Shown: positions 35,762 to 45,309 of the stretch, one piece after another | Layout of the letters: each line of letters opens with the position of its first letter | How positions within the stretch are numbered: the first letter of the stretch is position 1 | Source of the DNA: Plumapathes pennacea | Lineage: Eukaryota > Cnidaria > Anthozoa > Antipatharia > Myriopathidae | DNA length: 64,000 nt | Reading direction: 5' to 3' | Assembly (NCBI GenBank): GCA_964036295.1 | Contig: OZ038462.1 | Location: 35,112,355-35,176,354, forward strand | Notes under the pieces: generated by a model | Told to the model about the DNA's origin: nothing | The model's database searches: none | The model's input: the letters and a program-made list of their open reading frames with translations, nothing else | Made by a program: the position numbers and the translations under genes

Positions 35762-37628
35762 CAAGTGCACATAAGCCTTCAGAGGATACATTTTTATACG
35801 AAATTAGGAAGTAATCTAAGCAACTTATGGCCAAAAGAAAGCCCTTCCGAAGCGTTCTTATATTTTTTTTCGCCCGGTAAACATGCGAAAAAGTGCCATT
35901 TTGACTTCCGGTTTAGATTTGTCCGCGTAAGATGATTGATCGAGGGCCTGGGCTGTGACGTCAGAGGAGTGGCGTCTCGACTCGTCCGAACAGAGTTTTC
36001 ACCGGTTTTACTCCGAAATGCCTTATAGATGTGTTGTTGGAGGCTGCTCCTGGGAGCCAGATCATAAGCAAGGATTCGCATTTTATATGATTCAGTTTCC
36101 GAATGACCAAAGAGGTGAAGCGAAAGAGAAATGGTCCAGTTTGTGAAGGCCAAACGTGTGAAATGTGAGCTGACGATCAATTCCGGTTCTGCTCAGCTTA
36201 TTTCAAACCAGATGATTTTGACATTGCATGGAATTGACAATAACGAATTGCACAATCTCGACTTGGACCTGGTAAAGGACAATCTCGGTATTGTAGTACA
36301 AAGTTGATAAGAAGGGGAAAGATTGACCGAGTAATCGTCGGGTCCCACAATTTGTCGACGGGTAGTAATAAGTAATTATATTTAATCCAAAATATATTCA
36401 GCTGTGGGAAGTTTGTTACCTTTTCTATCGTAGGTATCGAATATCAAATGAGCAAATCATCGCGTTCGCCGGAGGTTTATGGTCGATGAGGTCAACACTG
36501 CGACACTGCAATTCATGTTTGAAACCGAGCGAAAGATGGTTTTTCGGCTAGATTTTTCTAGGGCTATAGTCGACCGTGTGCCGGATTTGTGGCACATATT
36601 TACTCAAACAACTTGGTTTCCACATCGCCGAAGTTAGACGACGGCCGCAGAAGTTGGAAATTTTTGGCAAACTCCGAAAGGAGTCGTTCTGACTGTTGAC
36701 AGTCGCCTGTTGATCCACCGCGGCGAAAGCAAAATCCTCCAAACGGTGAAGAAGGGCGCCACAAACCGCAATTAAAGTGTAATACTTTATTGTCTACCCG
36801 TACAGGGAAGTTTAGAATGACTGTTTTTGTACATTCCAGGAGTTTTCAGAAGAGCCGCGCTCTCTCGAAGTCAAATATAACTGACCGTGGTCAACTGCCG
36901 TGACGAATTACGCAACTGCTCTCAGTCGAAATCCCGAGCGAGAGTTATCGTGAGACATCCGCAGAATCCCAATGCTTGTGAATGCCGATGCTGCCGTAGC
37001 ACATCAACATTGCAATTCCCACACGAACACCTAAAATATGAGTAAAACACAGAGAAGCAATTACAGATGTACCACGTAAACAAATCCAAAACTCGGACAT
37101 ATTTTACGCTTACCAACTACTGGCTCCAAAATGTTCTTCCGAGCGATCTTGCAGTGTTATGGTTCTTGTTCTTTTCCCTCCCTTTCCTTTCTGTTACGCT
37201 TCATGCCATTCTTGGTCAGCAAGTAGCTCTTGTCAGCGCACGGGTTGGACTTCATAGTGGATATCGTACAGTATACACGCGGAATTAATGTAATATAGTT
37301 CAGATATCAGATATACCGCTTTCTTCATCGCTTCTAGAGCTCGCCATTGCCGTACGAGTCCAAAAACCGGGTAAACAGCGAGAAAAACGTACACAAACCT
37401 GATAAATAAGAGCTATGAAGAGGTGCCGAGCCGAAACGCGCCACTCCTCTGACGTCACAGGTCCCAGTCCCCTACATTGCGCGGTCTGAATTTTATATTT
37501 CCGATTTCAAACGCGTGAAAAAAATATAAGAACGCTTCGGAAAGGCTTTCTTTTGGGCATAAGTTGCTTAGATTACTTCCTAATTTCGTATAAAAATGTA
37601 TCCTCTGAAGGCTTATGTGCACTTTCAG
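35762..37628. mobile_element. 1.87-kb TIR transposon carrying a broken THAP domain (Kolobok- or P-like)
   Basis: About 100 bp at each end are inverted copies: AAGTGCACATAAGCC, then CAGAGGATACATTTTTATAC, ATTAGGAAGTAATCTAAGC and CGAAGCGTTCTTATATTTT. The element interrupts segment S: paralogous sites at about 31,797 and 41,330 read GTCGTTAAACGG uninterrupted, while here GTCGTT is left and TAAACGG right. The empty site contains TTAA, the target of Kolobok elements, which along with P elements are known to encode THAP domains. Flanks here are TTCA and GTAA, so the duplication, if TTAA, has decayed. No intact transposase remains. Confidence 0.75.
36018..36236 (+). pseudogene. THAP-domain pseudogene
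   Basis: It begins MPYRCVVGGC, the typical start of a THAP C2CH zinc finger, and continues to PND..GEAKEKW. The frame is then lost. The second part (VQFVKAKRVK) lies in another frame and the third (FCSAYFKPDDFD) in a third. In the last part the zinc-ligand His of the CSxHF motif is Tyr, and the conserved KWEP Trp is Cys. Two frame changes plus loss of a zinc ligand make it non-functional. It is the only recognisable coding relic in the surrounding TIR element. Confidence 0.8.
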
Positions 37629-39585
37629 TAAACGGTTCACACACACGGCTCAGAAGGATATTCTGTATTTATGTATATCCTAAACCTAACGCCGTAAACC
37701 CTAATCCTAAAACTAACCGGTAATGATCTTGAGCGTCGTGTGTGAATATTAGTAACTTCAGAGCCGTGTGAACGCGGAGTACTGAACTAAAAAGTTAAAT
37801 TTTCGGAATATCATAATTTAAATTTGTTGGTGCGGGTGACAGTCAATTTTTTTATTTGTCCCGTGGTGTAAACCTTGTTATCTTTTGTGTTTCCAAGATT
37901 TTGCACTTGAGATGATCAGAAAGAGCCGAACGTGATAACTGTGCACTGAGCCAACTGAAACCATCCAACCTTGAGAAGAAATAGTACCTCTAGAGCCTAA
38001 CGTCCATTATCTATTGTATATCGGATATTAGGGAAAACAAGCTATATCTTACCAAATGTGGAACTTTGTCCCGTGGTTCCTAAACTGCATGAACTTCAAA
38101 TACAAGCCTATTCTTTTTGGCTATCAAGACCTCATAACAATATTGACACTAAGTACGGGGTGCTATTAGTTTGTAAACATCATTACTGGAATGTATGCTG
38201 GTGTCCAATACACCTAAACTGCTCTATTAAGTGTTTCCTTCAGCACAAAAGACTAAACAAAGCGCTAAGTTAAAATAAATAAAGAATTCTACCAGTCAAG
38301 ACGAAGTTATACATGGGAAAGGAAGTGAGAACAGTTCTCCATACTGTATGATAATTTAATATCTCTGCAGGTGTGAGACTTCAGTCGCTACTCTCAAAGT
38401 TAATTATAGCACCTGCAAACGTCGTTGTCAAACTGCAATCACACGGCAACAGATGACACAAGCAAAAAAGATATGTAATTGTTCATGCTGAAAGGGTAAG
38501 CTTCAGTTTCCTTAGCCTAAACTGATGACAGAATCTTGCCTGGTTCATTATGTTAGACTCTGTTAAACTAAATGTAAACTGTCCGTGTGGCCGTGGCTAG
38601 TTTCCAAGTCAACTTTACCATCCGGCGGCATGGCAGATTGATCCACAGAACACGAATGCATTCTAGAAAACACTTGTGGTTTCCTTATGAACGGAGAGGC
38701 AAAACAGAACAGCCTGCGGTTTATTTCTGTAGCCGCTCTGTGGTACGTGTTCAATCAGTACATAGTGAAACGTTTTCAGTAACCTTTGGTTACTGTGACC
38801 TTGTTGTTGTCGTTGTATTGAACGAAGTCACGTTTTTGATATTTTTAAGCGGTGACCAAAACATGACAGTAAAGTTCTTACTTGAATCCTGAAGTTAATT
38901 TCTCCAACTTGGAGGGCAAAGTTAACTGAAATTGTCAGCGCCGATATACATAATATGGGAATCAGTTAAAGCAAAAAAGATGGTTAAACTAATACGTGAT
39001 ATATTGTCATCTAAAGTTATTAATAGCGGTTCTGTTTCCTAATAAATATTGGAATCACGTGTTCGTTAAGTCAGCTCGTGTTCAACGCCAAAAAAGAACC
39101 TGTTATAGAATTTCAGCAGGTCAAGGAAAGATAATTATAGCAGAAAGAAGTTTATAAAAGAAATATGCATCTGATAAGCTTCTAGTAAACGGTATTGAAA
39201 AGGGAACTAAATGGACAATATAATTGCCGGGGCTGTAGCACTCTACAGTCAAACCACACCGGAAAGAAAGCACTGGAAAATGGAAACTAAGGTTTAATGC
39301 ACTAAAAAGCTCTCACACAATGTAGCTTTATTGCAGTTATTACTTCGTACAGGTCTAATACATCTGATACGTGTCCAATGTACTCACGGTCGCTCCTCGA
39401 GAGCTAAAATGCCTTTAAGAATAAGATGTTTGAAACACACTACTGTCAGTGGCTCGTTTTCTAGCAGTTAATACGGCCACAAACGGAAACGAATAGAAAC
39501 ACTTCGAGTTTTTCAATACTACCGGATTATATGACTAAGAAACGTCTCTGAGTGATTTACGTGTCCAGCGACACGTTTTTGTTTC

Positions 39586-39593
39586 TATAAAAG
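39586..39593 (+). promoter_or_regulatory. TATA box of broken copy D'
   Basis: TATAAAAG lies in the same context (TTTCTATAAAAGGAAT) as upstream of gene D at 43,851. A CGACGTCATT half-CRE follows about 45 bp downstream. Confidence 0.45.
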
Positions 39594-39782
39594 GAATGGT
39601 AAATAAGCGACTGATATATAGCGAGGCTGCCGGAACGACGTCATTATGTGTTGGACGGGACTCCGTGCTTCTCCTGAGAGAATGAATTGAAGGCACGAGT
39701 TCTCAGAAGCCATCATCACAAATCTGTTCCTCAGAAGAAAAGGACTCCCTCGGTTCAAGTTACTTTGCTTTCCACCGAAGCG

Positions 39783-40260
39783 GTGGGTTTCTGTCGGCTG
39801 GTCCTGATCTTCTTGTTCGTCTTCAATGTGCCGTCTACAAGTTTTATCGATGCTGTTTCGGCACTGAATCATCCTCAAGTCCAGTTTTGTTCGGCTGGAT
39901 TTGGTGAGTCGAACATAATCAATCGAATATGGCAGCCCTTTATATCGCTGGAATACTTTCGTTTGCTAATAAGCGATATTAGTAGTAATAACCTTGCCAT
40001 CGCTTCTAAACGTTCATGGTAAACGAGATAAATTTTTGCCAGAACATTACAGTTTATCTTATTATCCGATCAGCGTTGTGTTCAAGAATATGGGGAGTTA
40101 TTGGCCCTTGCAGTAAAGACAAAAAGGACCCTTTCACTTCCAAGCTCAGAATACAGATTCTCTTAACGTTTAAAAAAGAAAAGGACACAAGTAATATAAT
40201 GATAACTGATAGTTGATCAGCTTTCCTATTAGCAAAGTATCATGTGATAAAAATGCTTAA
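39783..40260 (+). pseudogene. TIMP-like pseudogene D' with exon 2 deleted
   Basis: Exon 1 (39,783-39,903) keeps the signal-peptide coding stretch and HPQVQFCSAGF with its gtgagt donor, but the start ATG of the paralogs (ATGGGTTTC in A) is GTG. The following intron matches that of gene A up to GATCAGCTTTCCTAT. After that, instead of an acceptor and exon 2, the sequence jumps to an 18-base match with the very end of D exon 2 (40,243-40,260, encoding CDKNA-stop) and then D's 3' flank. A deletion removed nearly all of exon 2. No TIMP C-terminal knot is found before gene D. Confidence 0.85.
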
Positions 40261-40369
40261 AATCATGAGTTAGTGAGACACTTATGTTTGAGTACCAGCT
40301 ATTTACTATAGCCGAACTAACCAAAGGGTGGCCAAGAGTGTGGTGCGAGTGAAAGAACCGACAGAGTGA

Positions 40370-40865
40370 GTGAGTGACGCATTTGTCAGGAAAAGGCGAA
40401 CATTCACTTGCGTCCTTCCGAGAGGGGACTGGGATGAGTTTCAACTTTCAAGTTGGCTGCTTTCACAAGAAACGACGGAAATTAAAACTTATTTGCGTAA
40501 AGAGTATAAAGAGCTTTCGAACTTGAAATTTCGGTGGTTTTCAATGTCCACCATCCCAAAAGTGTTATGCGCACTAAAGATGCGCAATGCAAAACTGGGG
40601 GATCACCTTACGCTTGAGCGTCAACAAATAATTTGTTTAAATGTGAGACGAGTCTTCACACGTCTCAATATCTTCGTCACCTTCATCTGTTCCATAGACG
40701 AGTATTTTGACAAATTCTTTAAGGCGGTCTTCTGTACCGATCCATTTTATCTGATTCTTGGTTCTGTTGAAACTTAGGAATTGATCGTAGAGACCCTGAG
40801 TCGCTTGGAGTTGATTTGAGAGAGAGAGAGAGAGAGGAGGGGGGGGAGAGGGGAGTTGATGGCTT
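40370..40865. other. Unassigned segment with one 135-codon ORF
   Basis: A plus-strand ORF at 40,370-40,777 has no recognised domain or signal peptide; its start overlaps a (GAGT)n patch. A (GA)n tract and G run follow at about 40,820-40,852. Not called as a gene. Confidence 0.35.
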
Positions 40866-41165
40866 CGAGGTTAACCTTCTTATATACATCTCTCCGTAAA
40901 AATATATCAAGAAACGAAAAGTTAAAGGTCGACTGAAAATAGTCTTCATAACATTGTTGTTAGAATAATAAATGAAGCTGACTTTTTAGTTTCACTTTAT
41001 TTTCTCACCTTTATTCCTAAAATCTTGTCTAACTTCTTGGCGGCTGCACTTGACAGAACTCCACTGATCAAAATGACGAGAGGAAAATATGCAATCGCTT
41101 CCTGAAAAATAAAGAGGGAATTAGCCATCTTAGACCCCCTGCACACTAATCCGTTTTCGTTTGTA
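40866..41165. repeat. Duplicate of an MFSD12-like gene segment
   Basis: About 300 bp match 48,818-49,110 in the same orientation, including intron flanks (AAGGTCGACTGAAAATAGTC, AAAAATAAAGAGGGAATTAG) and the complete exon. The match runs out inside the start of the MITE that follows the exon. Confidence 0.85.
41009..41101 (-). pseudogene. Stray copy of an MFSD12-like exon (TM8)
   Basis: This 93-bp stretch encodes the same 31 residues (EAIAYFPLVILISG, then AAAKKLDKILGIK) as exon 48,956-49,048. It differs at two positions only, both synonymous (Leu TTA/TTG, Ile ATT/ATC). Acceptor (tttcag) and donor (gtgag) are intact. It lies about 6.5 kb beyond the last recognised exon of the donor gene on the same strand, with no neighbouring MFSD12 exons, so it is an isolated exon copy. 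Confidence 0.8.
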
Positions 41166-41687
41166 AACCGGTAACTTTTTTATTTTTGCTTTTAAAAAGT
41201 TTGCCGCCCATGCTATGGCGTTTTCGAATCGTTTGCGTTGTGCACACTAATCCGTGTTTGTTTAAAAACGAAACTTTTCTCCATTTTTGATGTTTGCAGT
41301 TGATAAGTTGTAAATGTCAACATAACTGTCGTTAAACGGCTCACACACACGGCTCAGAAGGATATCCTGCATTTATGTATATCCTAAACCCGTAACGCCC
41401 TAACCCCAATCCTAAAACTAACCGGTAATGATCTTGAGCGTCGTGTGTGAATATTAGTGACCTTCTTCTGAGCCGTGTGAACGCGGAGTGCTGAACTAGA
41501 AAGTTAAATTTTCAGAATATCATAATTTAAATTTGTTGTTACAGGTGACAATCATTTTTTTTATTTGTTCCGTGGGGTAAACCCGACGTTTCTATTTTAT
41601 GTTCCGAGATTTTGCACTTGAGACATCAGAAAGAGCCGAACGTGATAACTGTGACTGAGCCAACTGAAACCATCCGACCTTGAGAAG

Positions 41688-41898
41688 GGCCCCGAGGGGG
41701 GGGTGGGTTCATGTTCGCTCTGACGAAGGACTAACGCTCGAAACGTCGGCTCCTGTTACTCTTACGGCGTTCCTGTACCTATATCAACCTTTTTTTGATA
41801 CACCAGCGTTAAAATCAATAACCTATTTCAGACTAAAATACTGATACCCTTTGGCAGCACATATTAATCTGGCTCATATATGAGAGAATCCCCCCAGG
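41688..41898. mobile_element. Composite poly-G-ended insertion with a Penelope-type hammerhead segment
   Basis: A 211-bp insertion relative to the D' unit (37.97 kb), flanked by GAGAAG on both sides (41,682-41,687 and 41,899-41,904). It begins GGCCCCGAGGGGGGGG. Next comes a segment with GACGAAGG, AACGCTCGAAACGTC and CTCTTACGGCG, which I recognise as resembling Penelope-like element repeats of cnidarians. The right half has CCTATTTCAGAC and GATACCC words and ends in CCCCCCAGG, like the other poly-G-ended copies. Confidence 0.6.
41720..41747 (+). ncRNA. Hammerhead-ribozyme-like core (degenerate)
   Basis: The conserved CUGANGA box is present as CTGACGA, followed by a 4-bp stem II candidate (GGAC/GCTC) closed by TAAC, then CGAAAC and a GTC cleavage triplet after a minimal stem III. 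This short-stem-III layout is known for type I hammerheads of Penelope-like retroelements. Stem II contains one A-C mismatch and one G-U, so activity is doubtful. Confidence 0.5.
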
Positions 41899-42369
41899 GA
41901 GAAGAGGTGGTAACCTCCACATATCTAAATGCAGGGCATAGCTAATGTCCATTATCTATTGTATATCGGATATTGGGGAAAACAAGCTATATCTTACCAA
42001 ATATGGAACTTTGTCCTTTGGTTCCTAAACTGCATGGACTTCAAATACAAGCCTATTCTTTTTGGCTATCAAGTCCTTATAACAATATTGACACTAAGTA
42101 CGGGGTGCTATTAGTTTGTAAACATCATTACTGTATGGTATGCTGGTTTCCAATACACTAAAACTACTCCATTGAGTGTTTCCATCAGCACAAAAGACTA
42201 AACAAAGCGTTAAGTTAAAACAAATAAAGTATTCTACCATTTAAGAAGAAGGTATACATAGGAAAGGAAGTGAGAACAACCTCCATACTGTACGATAATT
42301 TAATGTCTCTGCAGGTGTGCGACTCGAAAATATAGCACCAAACGTCGTTGTCGAACTGCAATAACACGG

Positions 42370-42665
42370 CCCATATATGAGCTATATAGGTATGTGCCGC
42401 CCCAAAGGGTATCATTTTCAGCATTTTAGTCTGAAATGGGTTTCAATTTTAACCCTTGGTCTGGAATAGGTTCGGAGATTGTGATATTTGGTCTGAAATA
42501 GGGTCAAAAATTGCACATTTTGGCCTGAAATAGGGTCGAAAATCGCAAATTTTGGTCTGATATAGTGTCGAAAATCGCAAACTTTAGTCTGAAATAGGGT
42601 AAGGGTTTTCAATACCGGGCGCGGCACACTCCCACCCAAAATTTTGAGGAGTACTCCTCCCGGTC
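42370..42665. mobile_element. Poly-G-family short element, defined by an empty site
   Basis: A 296-bp insertion flanked by ACACGG (42,364-42,369 and 42,666-42,671). The paralogous site in the D' unit (about 38,433-38,452) reads CTGCAATCACACGGCAAC without it. Ends are CATATATGAG and GAGTACTCCTCCCGGT. The interior repeats a word of the form GTCTGAAATAGGGTCGAAAA four to five times. It is the reverse orientation of 9,592-9,900. It is absent from one duplicate, so it inserted after the D/D' duplication or was lost precisely from D'. Confidence 0.78.
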
Positions 42666-43850
42666 ACACGGCAACGGTGATGAAACAAGCAAAAAAATGT
42701 AATTGCCCATGCTGAGCAGGTAAGCTTTAGTTTCCGTAGCCTAAACTAATGTCAGAATCTTCTCGGCTGCATGCCTGGTTCATTATGCTGGACTCTGTTA
42801 AACTAAATGTAAACTGTGCGTGTGGCCGTGGCTAGTTTCCAGATCAACTTAACCGCACCCGGCGGCATGGTAGATTAATCCACAGAACACGAATACATTC
42901 TAGAAAGCATTTGTGGTTTCCTCACCAATGGAGAGGCAAAATAAAACAGCCTGCGGTTTGTTTATTTCTGTAGCCACTCTGTAGTACGTGTTCAGTCAGT
43001 GCATTTTTTACAATATTGTACCTTGTTTTCATAGTCCCACTAAGTGAAACGTTTTCAGTAACCTTTGGTTACTGTGACCTTGTTGTCGTTGTATTGAGCG
43101 AAGTCACGTTTTGACATTTTAAGCGGTGACCAAAAAACAGTAAAACTCTTACTTTAATCCTGAAGTTGATTTCTTCAACTGACATTGTTTGCGATATACA
43201 TACTATAGAAATCAGGTAAAGCGTAAAACGTGGTTAAATTAATAGTCGTTATATATTGTCATCCAAGGTTGTTAATAGCGGTCCTGTTTCCTGATAAATA
43301 TTGGCACCATGTGTTCGCTTGTTGTCAGCTCGTGTTAAACGCCAAAAAAGGACATAGTGTGAAAAAATTTTAGCAGGACGAGAGAAGATAACAGCTGAAG
43401 TTTATAAAAGAAATATGCATCTGATAAGCTTCTAGTTGATGGTATTGAAAAGGTAACCAAATGGACAATATAATTGCCGGGGCTAGCGCTCTACACTAGG
43501 GCAGAAAGAAAGCACTGGAAAATGGTAATGTTTAATGCAAAAGCTCTCACACAATGTCGCTTAGCAGTTATTTTGGTAAAAAGTCTAATACATGTGATGT
43601 GTGCCTAATATACTCACGACCGCTCCTCGAGAGACAAAATGCCTTTGAGAATAAAGGGTTGGAAACACACTACTGCCGACATGTTCCATCTTTTCTAGCA
43701 GTTAATACGGCCACAAACGGAAACGAATAGAAACACTTTGATTTCCTCGACACTGACTCTATGGCTGAGACATATCTCTGAGTGATTTATCTGTCCAGCG
43801 AACGGCAAATATTTGGATCCTCAATATAGTGATTTGAGTTTTTCTTTTTC

Positions 43851-43858
43851 TATAAAAG
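43851..43858 (+). promoter_or_regulatory. TATA box of gene D
   Basis: TATAAAAG in the context TTTCTATAAAAGGAATAG, about 190 bp before the ATG and conserved in the D' unit. A CGACGTCATT half-CRE lies about 50 bp downstream. Confidence 0.5.
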
Positions 43859-44042
43859 GAATAGTAACCAAGCGACTAATATATGGAGAGGCTGAGAACG
43901 ACGTCATTGTGGGTGGAACGTGATTCTGTGCTTATCCTGAGAAGTATAAATTGATGGCGCGAGTTCTCAAAAGCTATCATCACAAACCCGTTCATCAGAA
44001 GAAAAGGACTCCGTCGGCTCAAGTTTGCTTTCCACCAAGTTC

Positions 44043-45208
44043 ATGGCGTTCTGTGCGTTGATCGTGGTTTTTCTCTTTGCTGCTCCACGTGTTGCGCAAG
44101 CCGCGTTTGCACTGAACCATCCTCAAGCTCAATTCTGTTCAGCTGGTTTTGGTGAGTATACAGTGATATAGTTCCTGTCCAACAACCTCGCCCTGTCACC
44201 CTCTTATCTCTCTCAGCCTTTCAACCAGAGATATATCACAGTAGAGAAGTCTCATGTACAAAAATTATTTTCCATCTTGAATGCTTGGTATAATCCGAGT
44301 AAAATCGTTATTTCATTTTCGGTAATGGCCAATTAAAGTTACTTATATTAGTTTTGGAAATATATTTACTCTTTGACGATCGACCAGGAAATAAGCTATG
44401 TTTTCCACAGGGGACTCATTCAAATGTGCTATATTTTGTTAGTTCAGATTCTTTTGTTACATTTCTTTCTTTCTTTCTTTGTTTTGTTTTGTTTTGTTTT
44501 GTTTTTATCGTTGCTGTGCGGCTTAAGTCTAGGGCTCGTTCCTATGCTCTTCTTACCATTCCCACACGCTCAAAATGGCGAATACCCCTGAAACAAGTTC
44601 GAGTAGTAACTAAAGATGACATGTTACTGTCGTACATAAATCAAAGTTGATTTTTTTTTCTTCTTGTCACAGTGCTGCGAGCTGACGTGTTGGACTTTGA
44701 CCCTAAGAATAATTCATACGGCATCAAAGTCTTGGATGTCTTCAAAGACGAAGTCGACCTCTCCAAAGCAGAGGGCACGAGCCTCGACTACAGACTAAAA
44801 GTAAAGCTGTACAACTCTCGGTACAATTTCCCGCTTCAGGTCAGAAAAGTATACATCTTGGCAGGGCAACTTCAGAACGGCAGACTGCAACTGACCATGG
44901 CTGATTGGTTATTCCCCTTTCAACCGAGTGACAATGAATGGGAAAACTTAACACCTACACAAAAGGAAGGGCTGTATTTTCGCTACAAGAAGGGATGTAA
45001 GTGTCAGATTGGCAGGTGCTACGGTGATCCCACCTGTTTACAGAAAGTCAAAGGTTGTGAATACTCCGCGCTGGAGAAGCGTCCTCGCTTCGACGTGTGC
45101 AGGATGAAGCACCAGTACTGTGAGATCAAGGAAGACCAAGGAACGACGCGATGCCACTGGAGAACGCGCTCAACAAACGAATTTAAAGACTGTGATAAAA
45201 ATGCTTAA
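44043..45208 (+). CDS. TIMP-like secreted NTR-domain protein, copy D
   Basis: Exon 1 (44,043-44,151) encodes MAFCALIVVFLFAAP, a signal peptide, and HPQAQFCSAGF, with a gtgagt donor in phase 1. Exon 2 (44,673-45,208) follows a pyrimidine-rich ttgtcacag acceptor and restores the frame, for 214 residues. Motifs: VLRADVL at the junction, KVLDVFKDEVDLS, YILAGQL, TPTQKEG, GCKCQIGRC, DPTC, GCEYS, CRMKHQYC and CHW. Like A it keeps the C-terminal Cys pair missing in B and C, and like all copies it lacks the zinc-binding N-terminal CxC. The intron has a (TTTC)n/(TTTTG)n microsatellite. AATAAA signals lie at about 45,363 and 45,452. Confidence 0.87.
44460..44506. repeat. (TTTC)n and (TTTTG)n microsatellite
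   Basis: Lies in the intron of gene D: four TTTC units followed by about five TTTTG units. Confidence 0.85.
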
Positions 45209-45309
45209 GGTCTGGCACATCTGAGATGAGTCAGGGCATGAGACACTTATGTTTGAGTACCAGCTATTTACTATAGTCAAACTAACCAAAAGGAGGCCAA
45301 AAATGTGGT

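Larger units (their letters stand above)
37629..40360. repeat. Tandem segmental duplication, left unit (D')
   Basis: It aligns with about 41,330-45,310: the TIR-like block, TTAAATTTTC(G/A)GAATATCATAA, GTCCATTATCTATTGTATATC, CACAAAAGACTAAACAAAGCG, the 5' flank and exon 1 of a TIMP-like gene, and the 3' flank GAGACACTTATGTTTGAGTACC. The right unit has additional insertions. The left unit carries broken gene D', the right unit intact gene D. Confidence 0.85.

Noticed and set aside
36922..37116. Minus-strand CSCGNC motif inside the THAP element, resembling a cysteine motif of P2X-like C-terminal domains
   Set aside because: The expected second cysteine cluster is absent in any frame and the ORF breaks within 25 residues.
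40370..40777. 135-codon plus-strand ORF
   Set aside because: Starts in a GAGT-repeat patch; no domain recognised and no homologous ORF in the duplicate unit.
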